A stretch of 64,000 bases of DNA. Source: Ophiura sarsii (taxonomy: Eukaryota > Echinodermata > Ophiuroidea > Amphilepidida > Ophiuridae). Below the pieces are notes generated by a model. The model saw nothing but the letters and a program-made list of their open reading frames with translations. It made no database searches and was not told the DNA's origin. The stretch lies in assembly GCA_035610835.1 (NCBI GenBank), contig CM069448.1, forward strand, positions 27,959,498 to 28,023,497. The letters are read 5' to 3'. The position numbers and the translations under genes are program-made. Shown here in pieces: positions 23,615 to 34,779 of this stretch (position 1 is the first letter of the stretch; each line of letters begins with the position of its first letter).

Positions 23615-24462
23615 TTGAGAAAATCTTTGCAAATAATGTATTTATATCATGGGTCATGGGTTAATGCACTGTGTTAAATTCTACATTCCCGGCCGCCACT
23701 CTGTTCAAAGGCACAAAAAAGTGGACTTGTTTTATGCTTTTTTTTGCAATTCTGAGGTGTGTGGATCGTGTTTTTTTTATTAAATTGGTTAGATATTCGT
23801 CCATTTTAGAACATCTGAAATTTAAAGTGCACTTACACACCCGGGAAAGTATGATGCCAAGGGCATATATTTTGCACGTAAATCCAATACAAAGGTTCAG
23901 AAAATCGACCAAAATATGACGTCATGACCATTGCTTCGGGACAAAATGGCGCGGTACCCCCCCCCCCCCACCCCCCCCCCCCCTAGTCAGATGCCAACGG
24001 TTGAGTGAGTCTATTGTATACGACGCAATTTTGTTGTCCCTTGAAAAGAGGATGTCGATCTTGTGCAATTCAATATGCCAAAATGTCAGCCTTATACAAT
24101 GCCAACATCAAGGCATTTAAATGTGGTTCAACGCCATGTGACTAGGGGATTTTTACTAAGGGGAGCAATAAAATATTAATCCATTATTTTGATATGCTTA
24201 AGTCATGTTTGCAGGGACGCTTCTTCTTGAAAATGCCATTTTCTGAAGAAGAAGTTTTTGTCATTACTGAAAAAATAAGGTATATTTCCTGTGGCCCTGA
24301 CCCCTGTCTCATTAAACGCTTTAAATTAATAACCTTTTATGATCATCGATGTATTGCTCTTTACATTGAATCCAAAACTAGCTTGCAGCGACACCGTTTT
24401 CACATTTAAAATACAATTTAGAAACTGGGTTCAATTTGGCTAAAATGTCGTCGAATACTTAA

Positions 24463-24873
24463 AGGAATGGTCCCGCAAGCACAACATTGAGCATTATTTG
24501 TTAGAAACATAATTATCGAGCCGAAGTTACGTAATTATATAGAACAAAACACTGTACTAGTCACAAAAATGAATAAAAACTGCCATCACTCAACATGCAC
24601 TTTTTAAAATTCGCGGCGATTGAAAGTCCCGGTGTCGATGACGTCATGGGTATCGGTGCTCAAATTTGCGCATGTGTATTGTACAACTATGACATCATCG
24701 ACACTGGGACTTTTGATCGCCGCGAATTTTAAAAAGGGCATGTTGAGAGATTGCGGTTTTTATTTGTTTTTGTCATAAGTGTGGCGTTTTCTTCTATATC
24801 ATTACAAAAGTTGGGCTCGATAGTTATATTTCTAACATATAATGCACACTTTTATGCTTGCGGGACACCTCCT
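24463..24873. mobile_element. Palindromic TTAA-target MITE in the right arm
   Basis: TTAA at 24459-24462 and 24874-24877. Termini are AGGAATGGTCCCGCAAGCA and the complement of AGGAGGTGTCCCGCAAGCA. Long internal arms carry AAATTCGCGGCGAT and its complement around 24600-24730. The left arm of the host repeat (near 22160) lacks it and serves as the empty site. Confidence 0.9.
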
Positions 24874-24926
24874 TTAATAGTTTACCACTAGTTCATTATG
24901 TAGAGAACACATAAACACGTCATTGA

Positions 24927-25010
24927 GTAGTTATGGCCGAGCGGTTACGACTATGGACTATAGTAATCTAATGGATTCTCCCCATCTCGGTTCGAATCCT
25001 GATGAATACC
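24927..25010 (+). tRNA. tRNA-Ser-like pseudogene in the right arm
   Basis: GTAGTTATGGCCGAGCGGTTA resembles the 5' end of animal tRNA-Ser, and the B box GGTTCGAATCC is intact. The anticodon arm (ATGGACTATAGTAATC) is altered by indels and the acceptor ends do not pair, so it is probably not functional. It is paired with 22021-22114 in the inverted repeat. Confidence 0.6.
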
Positions 25011-25788
25011 TTTTGTTAGAAAAACGGTTAAGCCTCTGTGGGTTGGAAAATGGCGTATATTTTTACTGTAGGTGAATAAAAGTCGTGGCCCTGACCCTGT
25101 CCAAAAATGTATTACAAATAAACATATTTTTGATTAAGTGTAATACGTTAGGAACATTTCTTGTGCACACAGTTTTTGCTACGACGTCTAAAAATCATCA
25201 AAATTATGATATTTACGATCGCATTGAAAATGCATCTTTATCGACTCCAAAAAAGTAACAAAAATCATGTTTTTTTGTGAAATCGGAAATAATGTCCTAA
25301 ATAAATAGGACTTCCCCTTCAAAATGAGCCTAAGATGATCACAATTAATGGAGGCAATCCGTCATAATCGCGAGTTTTAAATGACCCAATTTATATTTGT
25401 TTTCTTGAAATCTCGCTTTACTGGCGGGCCGGGGCGAACAAAATAGACGGTATTTTCATGCCTTGACTTCTGACTACAAACAGATCAGATGGGAAATAAA
25501 AATCGATTCAACGACGACTGACTTCTTTCAATAACAATTGGCCTGATAGATTATTGCGTGAATAACCATGGTGTAACAATGGGCGGGGTATTGCAATAAT
25601 TCAATAAACGCAACGCTAAGCATGTAAAACCTATACATGTATGTACATGCACCCCATGAAGGGATAGTACATTAGTACATTCAAATTAAAACTTCATTGA
25701 ATCTGTAAGAATATCATTCTATTAAATAAAATGAAAAGTATCTGGAATCAAAATAATATTATGATTGAACGATATTAAAATAATCTCT

Positions 25789-26435
25789 ATATTTGAAGAG
25801 CTTTGTTGCAAAAAGGCTATGGTGCATTTTTTTTCAAAAATAGAGTTTGATATAGAAATGAATAGGGGAAAATCATATGTTTCAAAGAAACAAAGTAATT
25901 TTTTTTCAAAAAGACCTACATCTCATTGTAAACAGCCATTGAAATTGTGTTTTTTTTGCAAAAGGGCCTGTATCCAGAATTAAATCGGGATAAAGGCCCT
26001 TTTGCAACAAAACAACAACTTCAATGGCTGTTTACAATGAGATGTAGGTCTTTTTGAGAAAAAAAATGACTTTATTTCCTTGAAACATATGATTGTGACC
26101 TATACATTTCTATATCAAACTTCTTTTTTTTTTTTATAATTAAAATAAATGATTTTTTGTGTGAGGTATTTTTTCTCTATGTACAAACAGATGGAGTTTT
26201 GTTGCAAAAGGGCCTATATCCAAATTTTCAAAAAATGTAAACATGATTTTAAAAAAATTGAAAACTAGCACATTTGAAATTTATTTCAAATTAAATTAGT
26301 ATGTAGTGTACCTCTTTCATAATCCATTCAGTTTTTCAATTGCTCAACTTGAATATTTAGAAACAGTTTTTTGACTTTTTCTCAATAAGAGCCAAAGTGG
26401 ATGCAGGCCCTTTTGCAAAAAACCTCTTCATTTAC
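25789..26435. mobile_element. Palindromic repeat with TTGCAAAAGGGCC motifs
   Basis: Centred near 25983, the arms (tttgcaaaagggcctg / aggcccttttgcaa; ttgtaaacagccatt and complement; aaacatatgat and complement) span about 25790-26130. Further copies of the end motif lie at 26205 and 26410. The same motif is found at 54200, 58195 and 58665, defining a family. No coding capacity. Confidence 0.7.
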
Positions 26436-26464
26436 TAAATATAATAGTAACGGGAAAAACAAAA

Positions 26465-26537
26465 CATTCTCTGTGGAATTCGAACCCACGGTCTTCAGAT
26501 TATAAATCTGACGCTCTACCGATTACGCTATCGGAGC
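26465..26537 (-). tRNA. tRNA-Ile(UAU)-like sequence, probably a pseudogene
   Basis: On the minus strand: A-box region TAGCGTAATCGGTAGAGCG, a perfect 5-bp anticodon stem TCAGA/TCTGA around the loop TTTATAA (anticodon UAU), and T arm GTGGGTTCGAATTCCAC. The acceptor halves (GCTCCGA and AGAGAAT) pair poorly and the D stem has a mismatch. It is either a decayed tRNA or a SINE head. No intron is present, whereas many animal tRNA-Ile(UAU) genes have one. Confidence 0.55.
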
Positions 26538-27559
26538 ACTGAATGACAATAGTTGAACAGACATAAATTAAAATGATAGTTTTAACACTATCCTATAAAT
26601 AGGAAGTTAAAATGCTTTATATTTCTATTTTCGTATGTATTTAACATAGGGTTCTCGCCCAATAAATGATTTAATGTTGTTTCAGATTATAATCGTGGTT
26701 TCTTTCAAATGAATAGAATGACTTTTCGAAACATTTCTAGACATGAATTTTGTTCGTACATTTTGCTGTTTGTAGCCAATCTTTCGGTACGCGAGCTATC
26801 AACATAACATCATGGGGTGTATGATGTATACGCGGATCTCGGGTATGTAGCGAGTAATGTGACTTTTGCCCGGGGAAAACATTTGAGATTCGGAAGTGCC
26901 TTTAAGATTAAACTTTTAAAAGACGTTTTGATCGCGAGATGGCGCCCTGTATATCAGAGATAAAAGCCAGATAAAAACGTGCCAAATGCTGGTTATATAC
27001 GGTATTGTATAATACTTCCAAACACGATGGTCAATATATTACGCCCCTCCGTCATCACCCATCATATCCATTATACAAATATGTTACGTGACCTATCGCC
27101 AAAATGTTTTCAGCATTGATTTCAATGGAATGAAGCGGGTAATGGGCTACTTTCACAAGATCATGGCAATACTGCGCCGAACAATAGATGAATAGAGTGA
27201 GAGTAAACAACATGCCACACTCGTGATGGAGCGGTAGCTTAATTCATATGTCTAGACGACCAGATACATTGATCGGCGGTGAACGTAAACATTTTACCAT
27301 CGGATTTAAAAAGCTTATAGTATTTCTTAAAGAATATAACACAACCTTCCTCGCGCTTTCATCTGTCTGCTTCACTAATTGAGCCATCGAGAGTACTACA
27401 ATAGTTCTATTGTTAACGCCAGATAAGTAGAGAGGCTCTAGTTAATCACCGATCTTTTTCCGATGCTTTTAACAATATAACAAAATACCGTTTTAATATC
27501 GGTATAAAAACGCTATAAAATCCCATGAGAGTTTGGATATGGCCCTTAAATAATGAAGC
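26538..27559. other. No gene seen
   Basis: Non-coding by inspection, somewhat less AT-rich than the flanks. No recognised repeat ends. Confidence 0.4.
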
Positions 27560-27920
27560 CGTTTTGTTTAAGCTTGAATAAAAAAATATTTAAACCATTT
27601 CGCTCGAAACGCGCAAAAATGTCTAGTTTTCTAACTAAAATGGTTCAAAAACGTTCGTGAAACATGTTGTTACAAAGCTTGAATAAACATTGAAACCTAT
27701 TCGCGCCAAGCGCGAAAAAAATGGCTATTTTAACACTAAAATGCTCCAGAAAAACGTTCCTGAGCCATCATCTTTTAAACTTGAATAATTTACGCGTATA
27801 AACTGTCAGTTTTTAAATAAAATGGTCCAGAAAAACGTTCCTAAAAGCCATCTTTTTAAAACTTGAATAAAGAAACATTGAATCTAACTCTAAATGACTA
27901 GTTTTTCACTAAAATGGTGC
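27560..27920. repeat. Degenerate tandem repeat, ~100-120-bp unit
   Basis: Three to four units share CTTGAATAAA, GCGCGAAAAA, CTAAAATGGTCCAGAAAA and CGTTCCTGA-like words. A further single unit lies at 28705-28745 (gcgcgaaaaaatggctattt). Units are diverged, so the array is old. Confidence 0.65.
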
Positions 27921-28699
27921 TCATACAGAACAATATTTTGAACATCATGAGTACCTGAAATTCCTTTAAATAACCTATTGATAGTACGTTGAACATAAAT
28001 AAATAATAGGCCTAAAGTAATTACCGTATCGATCAACTGTATGATGCCATTAAAGTGATCAAATATTTTGTTATTGTAAAGATATGTGCGTAACTGCGTG
28101 CAATTTAAGACAAATTGTATTAAGCGCTTGGGCAATTAACCATAACGTACTGAATATTTAAACGATAGCTGGCTGCCGATAAGAGGATCAGACGGTAAAT
28201 ATAAAGAGTGTGACATAAATTATAAATGATCATCTATTGTAATTTCTTCCGCTCATAATAATTATACATCCGCTCAAATATTCGATGCCTTTTGTTGCCT
28301 GGAAACGCATAAACACAAACTGACACTCTTCATTATCCCAACATCCATTTCAAAACTTCTTTGATTACAAAAGGTTGCAGGAGAGGTTGATTTAAATGCC
28401 TATAAAAATAATTTTATCACCACCGTTCTTCTCCGAAACTAATTTGAAACAGCGCAATTCTAAAATTTCCTATGTTCCAAAATATAATGAGTTTTATAGG
28501 AACGTAAAGTGCCAAAACTTTAAAGATCATGGCCTATATTTCTTGACGTTCAATATCTGGATGGTCAGTGAATGACTTATTTATGTTATATGTACCCACA
28601 TGATGAACTTAATTGCATTTTCCTAGGCTAAGTTCTATCAAAATAAAACCCTCTCAATAACTGGGTTAGCCTCTCTGAGCCGTTTTCCGCTCTGATTTG

Positions 28700-28897
28700 G
28701 CGTAAGCGCGAAAAAATGGCTATTTTAACACTAAAAAGCTCCAGTAGGGAGTAGCGAACGGTTGTCCACAAAACCGGCAAAAAAACCCGCATGGTCAAAT
28801 ACGCAAATCTACCGACGGAGGCTCGAATTTACCGACGGGCATATTCCAGGGGGCCCTGCCCCCCCCCCCCCCCCCCCCCCCTGGGTACGCCACTGGG
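28700..28897. mobile_element. hAT-like element end with poly(C)
   Basis: C23 at 28859-28881 is followed by TGGGTACGCCACTG, a hAT-type right terminus. The left terminus was not identified. Confidence 0.5.
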
Positions 28898-28974
28898 GGA
28901 TTCAGAGGGCCGAGCGGTTGGTTTTTAACTTGCCTGGATGACCTAAAACTCTCCTTGCTATCAATATTTACTTT

Positions 28975-29048
28975 TGTTACTCCTTTTCCCTCCCCTCCTC
29001 CTCCCCTCCCTTCATCCTCTCCCCTCCCCTCCTCCCCTCCTCCTCCTG
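28975..29048. repeat. CCTCCTCCCC pyrimidine tract
   Basis: About 70 bp of almost pure C/T with CCCCTCC repeats. The frame reading through it is an artefact. Confidence 0.8.
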
Positions 29049-30290
29049 TTAATGAAATGTTGATATATGCTCCAGGTCATACTATACATCCCGCTATTAA
29101 TACATGTTTACGCTCACTGAACTCTACAATGGGATATTCCAGAATTTTTTCTATTTGGGTATAGAGGAATAGTGCATGATAATGAAAAATTGTTTGGAAT
29201 TCCGGGAAATTTGATGAATTTCAGGCTTTGCTTTGAAAATAGTCTGGAATTCCGAGTTCCTCTATAGGGTGGCTGACTAATAGTGAGACAAAAAAATCTG
29301 GAATTCCAGGCCTCGTCTATTGAAAAAAGTTCTCAATTATATACTCTATAGGGGTGCAATTTCTTTTCCGTAATAGCCCAATAAGTGATAATTCAGTCTC
29401 AATAGATATACCTTATCAATGATATACATGTACTTTGATTCATATAAAATATCAGTTATTTTAATAACATCTTAATAATAGTGCATGTATTTATAGTTAC
29501 GATGAATTTCCATTAATCCAAATTCAAGGAAGTTATTTTTAAAGTGGCCATTGACATTGATAAAATATTTAGCTTTTAATTAACCTCACCTGAGCGATGG
29601 TTGTCTTGTTAAAGATTCTTCTTGTTTATTATTTGAGTTGATTTCCATCATTGACCCTAGGGTCAATGTTTCCATAGTGATATTTTGGAGTCGTGAGGCA
29701 TATTTGTTTATATGGGTGTCATAGCAACGTTTCATTACGTTAAATTAATAAGCACAAAAAGCCAGCGTACTCATATGTTATAGTTGTTTTGATCGGATAT
29801 ATGACGGATGAGGCACAAGAACAATAGATGATCATTAGTAATTTACGTCATGTAGAAAGCGTTTGAATTAATTATTAAGCCCTTCCTTGCTCACTCCTGT
29901 TTCGATTGTGTTTCACTGAATTATTTATAGCTGGTTGCGGCGGTTACAAGGCTTCAATATTGCAGGCCTTTTTAATATGCACATAATATCGGCATCATTG
30001 TATTAATTTATACCCTTAATTGCATCGTTGTTGTATTCAAATTAATCGACATGGCAATCCTTTATAATTGAGTGATGGGTTGAGCTCAGCAGTTTCTCAT
30101 TCATGATGTTGAAAAAACTGGAAAAAAACCCTCCAAGCTAAACGCATCAAGATCTCTACGAACCCCTAGGTGACGCAGTGGGAACTGGCTGGGACGTGAG
30201 AGGGTCGTGAGAGCTTCCCCATGGTCGCCCTTAAGCGCCAGGGTACTACGTTGTTTTGTGCATAGTACACTGGCGCTTTCAGAGCGCTGT
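29049..30290. other. No gene seen
   Basis: AT-rich; 29150-29350 has a few degenerate ctggaattcc words. No recognised coding or RNA feature. Confidence 0.4.
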
Positions 30291-30298
30291 CCTGTCCT

Positions 30299-30773
30299 CA
30301 GTGGCGTAACCAGCGGGGGGGGGGGGGGGGGGGGCAGGGGGGCAAGGGGGAACCCTTCCCCCCCCCCCGCTTGCCCCTCCCCCCAAATGAAATCAAGTAC
30401 GGCTGTAAATGAAATTTACAAACAAAGTACACACCAAATCCCCCCAATAATGACACATCGTGTCGGTTGAGATTGGCACTGTAGGTTCATTTGACGAAAG
30501 GAATCATGGAATTATGATGGTCAAAAGTACACATATGACAAATTTTCGCGCGCTACGCGCGCATATGTCTTCCCAAAATGAAATATTCTTTGGTACAAGC
30601 TTGTTTAGAGCCAAAATGTAGCTCAATCATCCAAAAATAGCTGTAAAGTCAAAAAAATTCGCGCGCTACGCGCGCATCTCTTGACTTAACAAATCTTAGG
30701 AGCCCCCCCACACATTTCAAGTCACTGCCCCTTCTTGCCCCCCCCCAAATGAAAAAGTCTAGTTACGCCACTG
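30299..30773. mobile_element. hAT-like MITE (8-bp TSD CCTGTCCT)
   Basis: Termini CAGTGGCGTAAC and GTTACGCCACTG form perfect 12-bp inverted repeats. CCTGTCCT occurs at 30291-30298 and 30774-30781. The interior has G20 near the left end, a C run, and two CGCGCGCTACGCGCGCAT palindromes (about 30547 and 30661). No transposase. Confidence 0.92.
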
Positions 30774-30781
30774 CCTGTCCT

Positions 30782-32530
30782 GTCATCCTGTAGTTGTTCA
30801 CTCGTCAAACTCCAAGCATATACCCAGGGATACTATTAACTTTGGGATAGGAAAGTCGTATACTAACGTACGTAGCGAAAACGGTCCTTTTGAATAAATT
30901 ATGATAATCGTCTGGAATGCGTCGGTGACCGGCGTTTAACGCGTAACGGCATGTTAGTCAGCATAGGTTTGGGGGCGCTGTAGATTTAAACAGACGACGG
31001 TGGCCACGCGAAACTTAAATTTTGAATTCGTAGTGAATATTACACGTAATCGCGAATTTTAAACCGATCATTTTGACAAATACATCATAATTAGAAGGAT
31101 TTTTATCGTTAACCGGGCGATAACTGTTAAAAATAATTCACAATGGTGCACTCCCGTTGCCAAATTGGGTCGTCTGAGAGACGCGTGGCCAGCGTTGCGT
31201 CGTCTGCTACAATCACACGTCTGCAATCACGCCTGATCGGTATAGCGCCACCAATTCTATGCTGACTAAGTTCAATTTAAAAGTGGACCCGATCGGCAAG
31301 CTCAGTGGCATACCCCTGACATACTGAGAATCCTTTAGACAAAGACATGCATGGATGGAGTCCATTCACTTGGATTATTAGTTTAACAGGTGTTTGGTAT
31401 TGTACTTGGGGCAATAATTTGAATAATATTAACCTGTTTTGACAAATTGAATATCAAAACTTCATTAATAATACGAGGGTCATTCACTGAGTTATACCTC
31501 CTCATTCATAACATCGTTAATATGAATGGCAGCTGCTTCATGACTTTTGTCATGAGTATAATCATAGCTACATATTTGTAGTAAATGATAATTGGTATCT
31601 CTCTCACTTTTATAATGATGCGATCAAAACCAGAGAGAGATTTTGGACAACAGACACGGAAAATTATCCTAAAGATAAATATGTGTTTTTTTCTTCTTTT
31701 TTCTGAATATAATATTGTATTATCATGTATAAATCAGATTGTAGGCAATATTAACCTTTGTAGGCTTGCAAATAGTATAATATCAACTCGAATGTATTGC
31801 TACGCCTTTAGCAAACTGGAATACAGCTATTAAGTCAATTTTTCGTTGTTACAAGTCAAGCCAAGTCAAGCCATAGTGAAGAGCAAATATGACTTTTTTT
31901 GCAGCGGTTCTCTGTGGTAGGGTTAAAACTCATGGCTGTCCTGGTCTGGTTCTGCCTTATTAGAGGGTATTCCCCATACTATTATATATATATGTATATA
32001 TATATCATAGGGTACATCAATTAATTTTATTGTTTATAGTCTGTTCAAGAGATATCTGTAATTTAGAACGGTTATAATCTACCGATTAGAATTGGTCAAA
32101 AGTAGCTCTTATGAAACATTTGGCTGTTTTTTAATCGTTTCCGTCGCACTACTTGGACCTTTGGCATGTTTGGTTTGTACTGCATCTCCAGAAAAGTACA
32201 ACCAGTACTCAGACCAATCTACTATGAATTTGTAGCTGAGATTCAAAACTACAATTGTGGAATATTTCATACAACTGGCTTATACAATAGCAAAGTTATG
32301 AGGTATGGGGTAGAACTTATTGAATGACCCTACAGATTCAACAATGTATTGATACACCTGTTCAAAATTCCCGCCAATTGACACTCTACTATTTCCATGT
32401 CTACAAAAGTGGCATTATCGCATTACGCTAAGCTAAGATAATACTCTCTAAATAGGATTTACATAACAAGCAATGTGATTAGAGCTTTAAACATGGGTCA
32501 TTGTTATTCCTTCTGTAGAACTACTTACAA
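30782..32530. other. No gene seen
   Basis: Mixed-composition non-coding sequence; a short (TA)n stretch at about 31980-32006. The open frame at 31585-31833 is unsupported. Confidence 0.4.
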
Positions 32531-32536
32531 GGAGTA

Positions 32537-33347
32537 TACAGTCCTCAAAATAAGTAACTGACCAGGTAATACATTAATATGCTCTCAACTTCAACACAAT
32601 AATAGCTCCGACGTAAAAGTATTCAATTATAAAGTGGTATGGACATTTCTTTCCTTTAATTTGTGATATTACATGTGAAGATTGAATGAATATGTTAATA
32701 TTCATGAATATGTTAATATTCATGAATATGTTAATATTCATGAATATGTTAATATTCATGAATATGTTAATATTCATGAATATGTTAATATTCATGAATA
32801 TGTTAATATTCATGAATATGTTAATATTCATGAATATGTTAATATTCATGAATATGTTAATATTCATGAATATGTTAATATTCATTCAATCTTCATGTTT
32901 TGTTATTTGCCTAAAGCCAAAACAAAGTCGGTTTTTCATTTTAACATTTTGTTCGCCTACACGCAGCCTCGGACTACATGTAGCAACAGGCAGATTATTG
33001 ATTAACTGGTAGCGACAACTCATGGGATAGTAATAAGATGAGGGTTTGGGATGCTTTAATTGATCAAATGCAGCTCATACACATTATACCTGTCACACAG
33101 TGTCCCGCGTGTTCAAATCCCAAGTGTGAAAATGTAAACTGCACTTTGTTCAATCCTTCACAATGTTGCGTTCTTAATTATTAACCGACATTCGTGAACA
33201 ATATCTCTCGAATTAAAGAGAAGTACATGTATTTTCTGTACTAGGCTTACTTCATAATTTAATATGTTTACGTAGGAGCCATAAGTGTTGGAATTAAGAC
33301 TATAACTAGCCTATAACCTATAGGCAGTTCTTATTTTGAGGACTGTA
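32537..33347. mobile_element. mariner-like non-autonomous element (TA TSD)
   Basis: Termini TACAGTCCTCAAAATAAG and its complement CTTATTTTGAGGACTGTA (17 of 18 positions agree) with TA on each side (32535-32536, 33348-33349). TA targets with CAGTCC-type ends suggest Tc1/mariner. It holds an amplified hairpin array at 32686-32885. A diverged relative of its left half lies at 34016-34260 (agtaactgaccaggtaat). No transposase. Confidence 0.75.
32686..32885. repeat. 18-bp tandem array (ATGAATATGTTAATATTC) x11
   Basis: Eleven near-perfect copies. Each unit has inverted arms GAATAT/ATATTC around GTTA. Flanks gaagattgaatgaa (32677-32690) and ttcattcaatcttc (32881-32894) are exact complements. The repeat-protein frames on both strands are shadows. 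Confidence 0.95.
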
Positions 33348-33359
33348 TAATTTCTACTA

Positions 33360-34015
33360 TTTCAATGTTTGAATTTATACCCTTCGTGCACTCGCTCTGT
33401 ACTCTCCGCGCTGACGCAGAGAACGTTATGAAAACGTGTTGAGAAGGTGTAGCAACACAGACAGCGACTTATAAGCGCAATACAAGCGCTGGCTTGATAG
33501 CAGCAGAGCGTAAACAAGCGCGGCGCTTTGTATGGCGCACATGGGCGATAATGGGAACCCTGCACCGCTCTAGATGGTGTCCACTGCGTTCTCAATCGGT
33601 TCTCGGTGACCTTGATGCGTTTTGCATGGCGTTTTGATCCTTTTTTCAGCGCAACGAGAGCGCAAGGCCTGATCGCCGTATGTGTGACAGGGGTATTACT
33701 TACTTTATTAAAAGATGAAAAGTCAATCTTAGCTTACTTTATAATATTAGCCCCCTACTTCTCAAACCGCATTAGACCTACTTCATTAACCCGCTTGTTT
33801 TGCATACCACCTTATTTCATTAACCCCCTACCCCCACCCCACCCCAAATCAGGTTGCTTTATTAACCCCCACAAAACAGTACTTGTACCACATCACTAAA
33901 CCGCTAGGCCTCCTATCCTAAACCGTTTCCAGTGGTTTACCCCACCCGACTATATAACCCTAGGTCTATCCTAAACAATTTCCAGTGGTTTAACCGTCTT
34001 TTGGTATACTAGTAG
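33360..34015. other. No recognised gene; locally GC-rich stretch and degenerate repeats
   Basis: 33380-33660 is GC-richer than its surroundings (repeated aagcgc words), and a 77-codon minus-strand frame crosses it without a recognisable domain. 33740-33990 is a degenerate cttcattaaccc / cctaaac-tttccagtggttta repeat, inverted relatives of which occur at 47990-48090 and 50300-50560. Confidence 0.4.
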
Positions 34016-34513
34016 TCAACAAAATCAGTAACTGACCAGGTAATAAACGTGCTGTTAACTCTATTAAACTCCTACATAAACATATTAAATAATAAAGTTG
34101 TTGAAAAATGTTTCCTCTTTAATTTGAGATATTGCACGCTAACAATGGCTAAGAATGGTTGAATATTGAGGAAGTTAAAATCCCAAATGTAATGTCAGTA
34201 CGATTTCATTTTCGCATTTTACTTTTCTTCACGCGGACTCAGACGGGCAAATTATTTATTTAATGTACGGTAGAACAATGTGGTGAAAATGAAAATCAGA
34301 CAATATTCCTCTATCTTTCGTGCAATTAACACCTTAAAATTCATACCATTCCAAAGTGTAGGCTTTAAGAACATAATTGATTTAGAGGTTCAAAATGTGC
34401 TCAGAAAGATTGTTCTATGACAAACCTGTTAAAATGGTAAGGATACGTTTCCACCCTAACATTCACGGTTCCAATTTACATAGGAAGGACTGAAATGATT
34501 AGATTAGGACACG

Positions 34514-34585
34514 CCCCCCCCCCCCCCCCCCCTTGACACGCCCCTGTACTATTATTATTATTATTAATAATAATAATAATGCATT
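34514..34585. repeat. Poly(C) run and TTA/ATA microsatellite
   Basis: C19 at 34514-34532, then (TTA)n/(ATA)n at about 34550-34580 followed by gcattcatattgcgcc. That arrangement resembles the inverted 3' tail of a LINE of the type at 62103-62176. Confidence 0.6.
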
Positions 34586-34654
34586 CATATTGCGCCATCT
34601 ATCTAGACAACCTATTCCGAGGCGCAAACATCAAAACAAATATAAACAAACAGC

Positions 34655-34708
34655 ATAGATTGTATGCCTGATATGTATTTTTAAATACATATCAGGCATA
34701 CAATCTAT
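34655..34708. repeat. Perfect 26-bp hairpin with a 2-nt loop
   Basis: 34655-34680 (starting atagattgtatgcctgatat) is exactly complementary to 34683-34708; only TT lies between. It sits in non-coding sequence just upstream of the decayed LINE. Confidence 0.9.
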
Positions 34709-34779
34709 CTCATTTCTAATTCCCATTTTATAATATCTACATTTTGTAATTCAGTGCAATACAATTCGACCTTCCAATC

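Larger units (their letters stand above)
22617..23983. mobile_element. Possible element with poly(G)/poly(C) inverted ends
   Basis: G22 at 22617-22638 followed by TGGGGAGGTACCGCGCCATTTTGC is mirrored by GCAAAATGGCGCGGTACC-type sequence (plus-strand caaaatggcgcggtacc) followed by C13-A-C13 at 23957-23983. The interior (1.3 kb) has two tRNA-like segments and no transposase. It forms the centre of the larger inverted repeat. Confidence 0.45.
24217..25416. repeat. Right arm of the 3.8-kb inverted repeat
   Basis: Inverted, diverged copy of 21634-22395, interrupted by the TTAA MITE at 24463-24873. It carries a tRNA-Ser-like sequence (24927-25010). The arm ends near tctcgc at 25416. Flanks on either side of the two arms share no duplication I could read. 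Confidence 0.8.

Noticed and set aside
26465..26537. Functional tRNA-Ile
   Set aside because: Acceptor stem pairs poorly and the D stem is mismatched, so I list it as tRNA-like rather than a working gene.
32574..33012. MNINIF- and NIHEYV-type repeat proteins
   Set aside because: Product of the 18-bp palindromic array; mirror frames exist on both strands.
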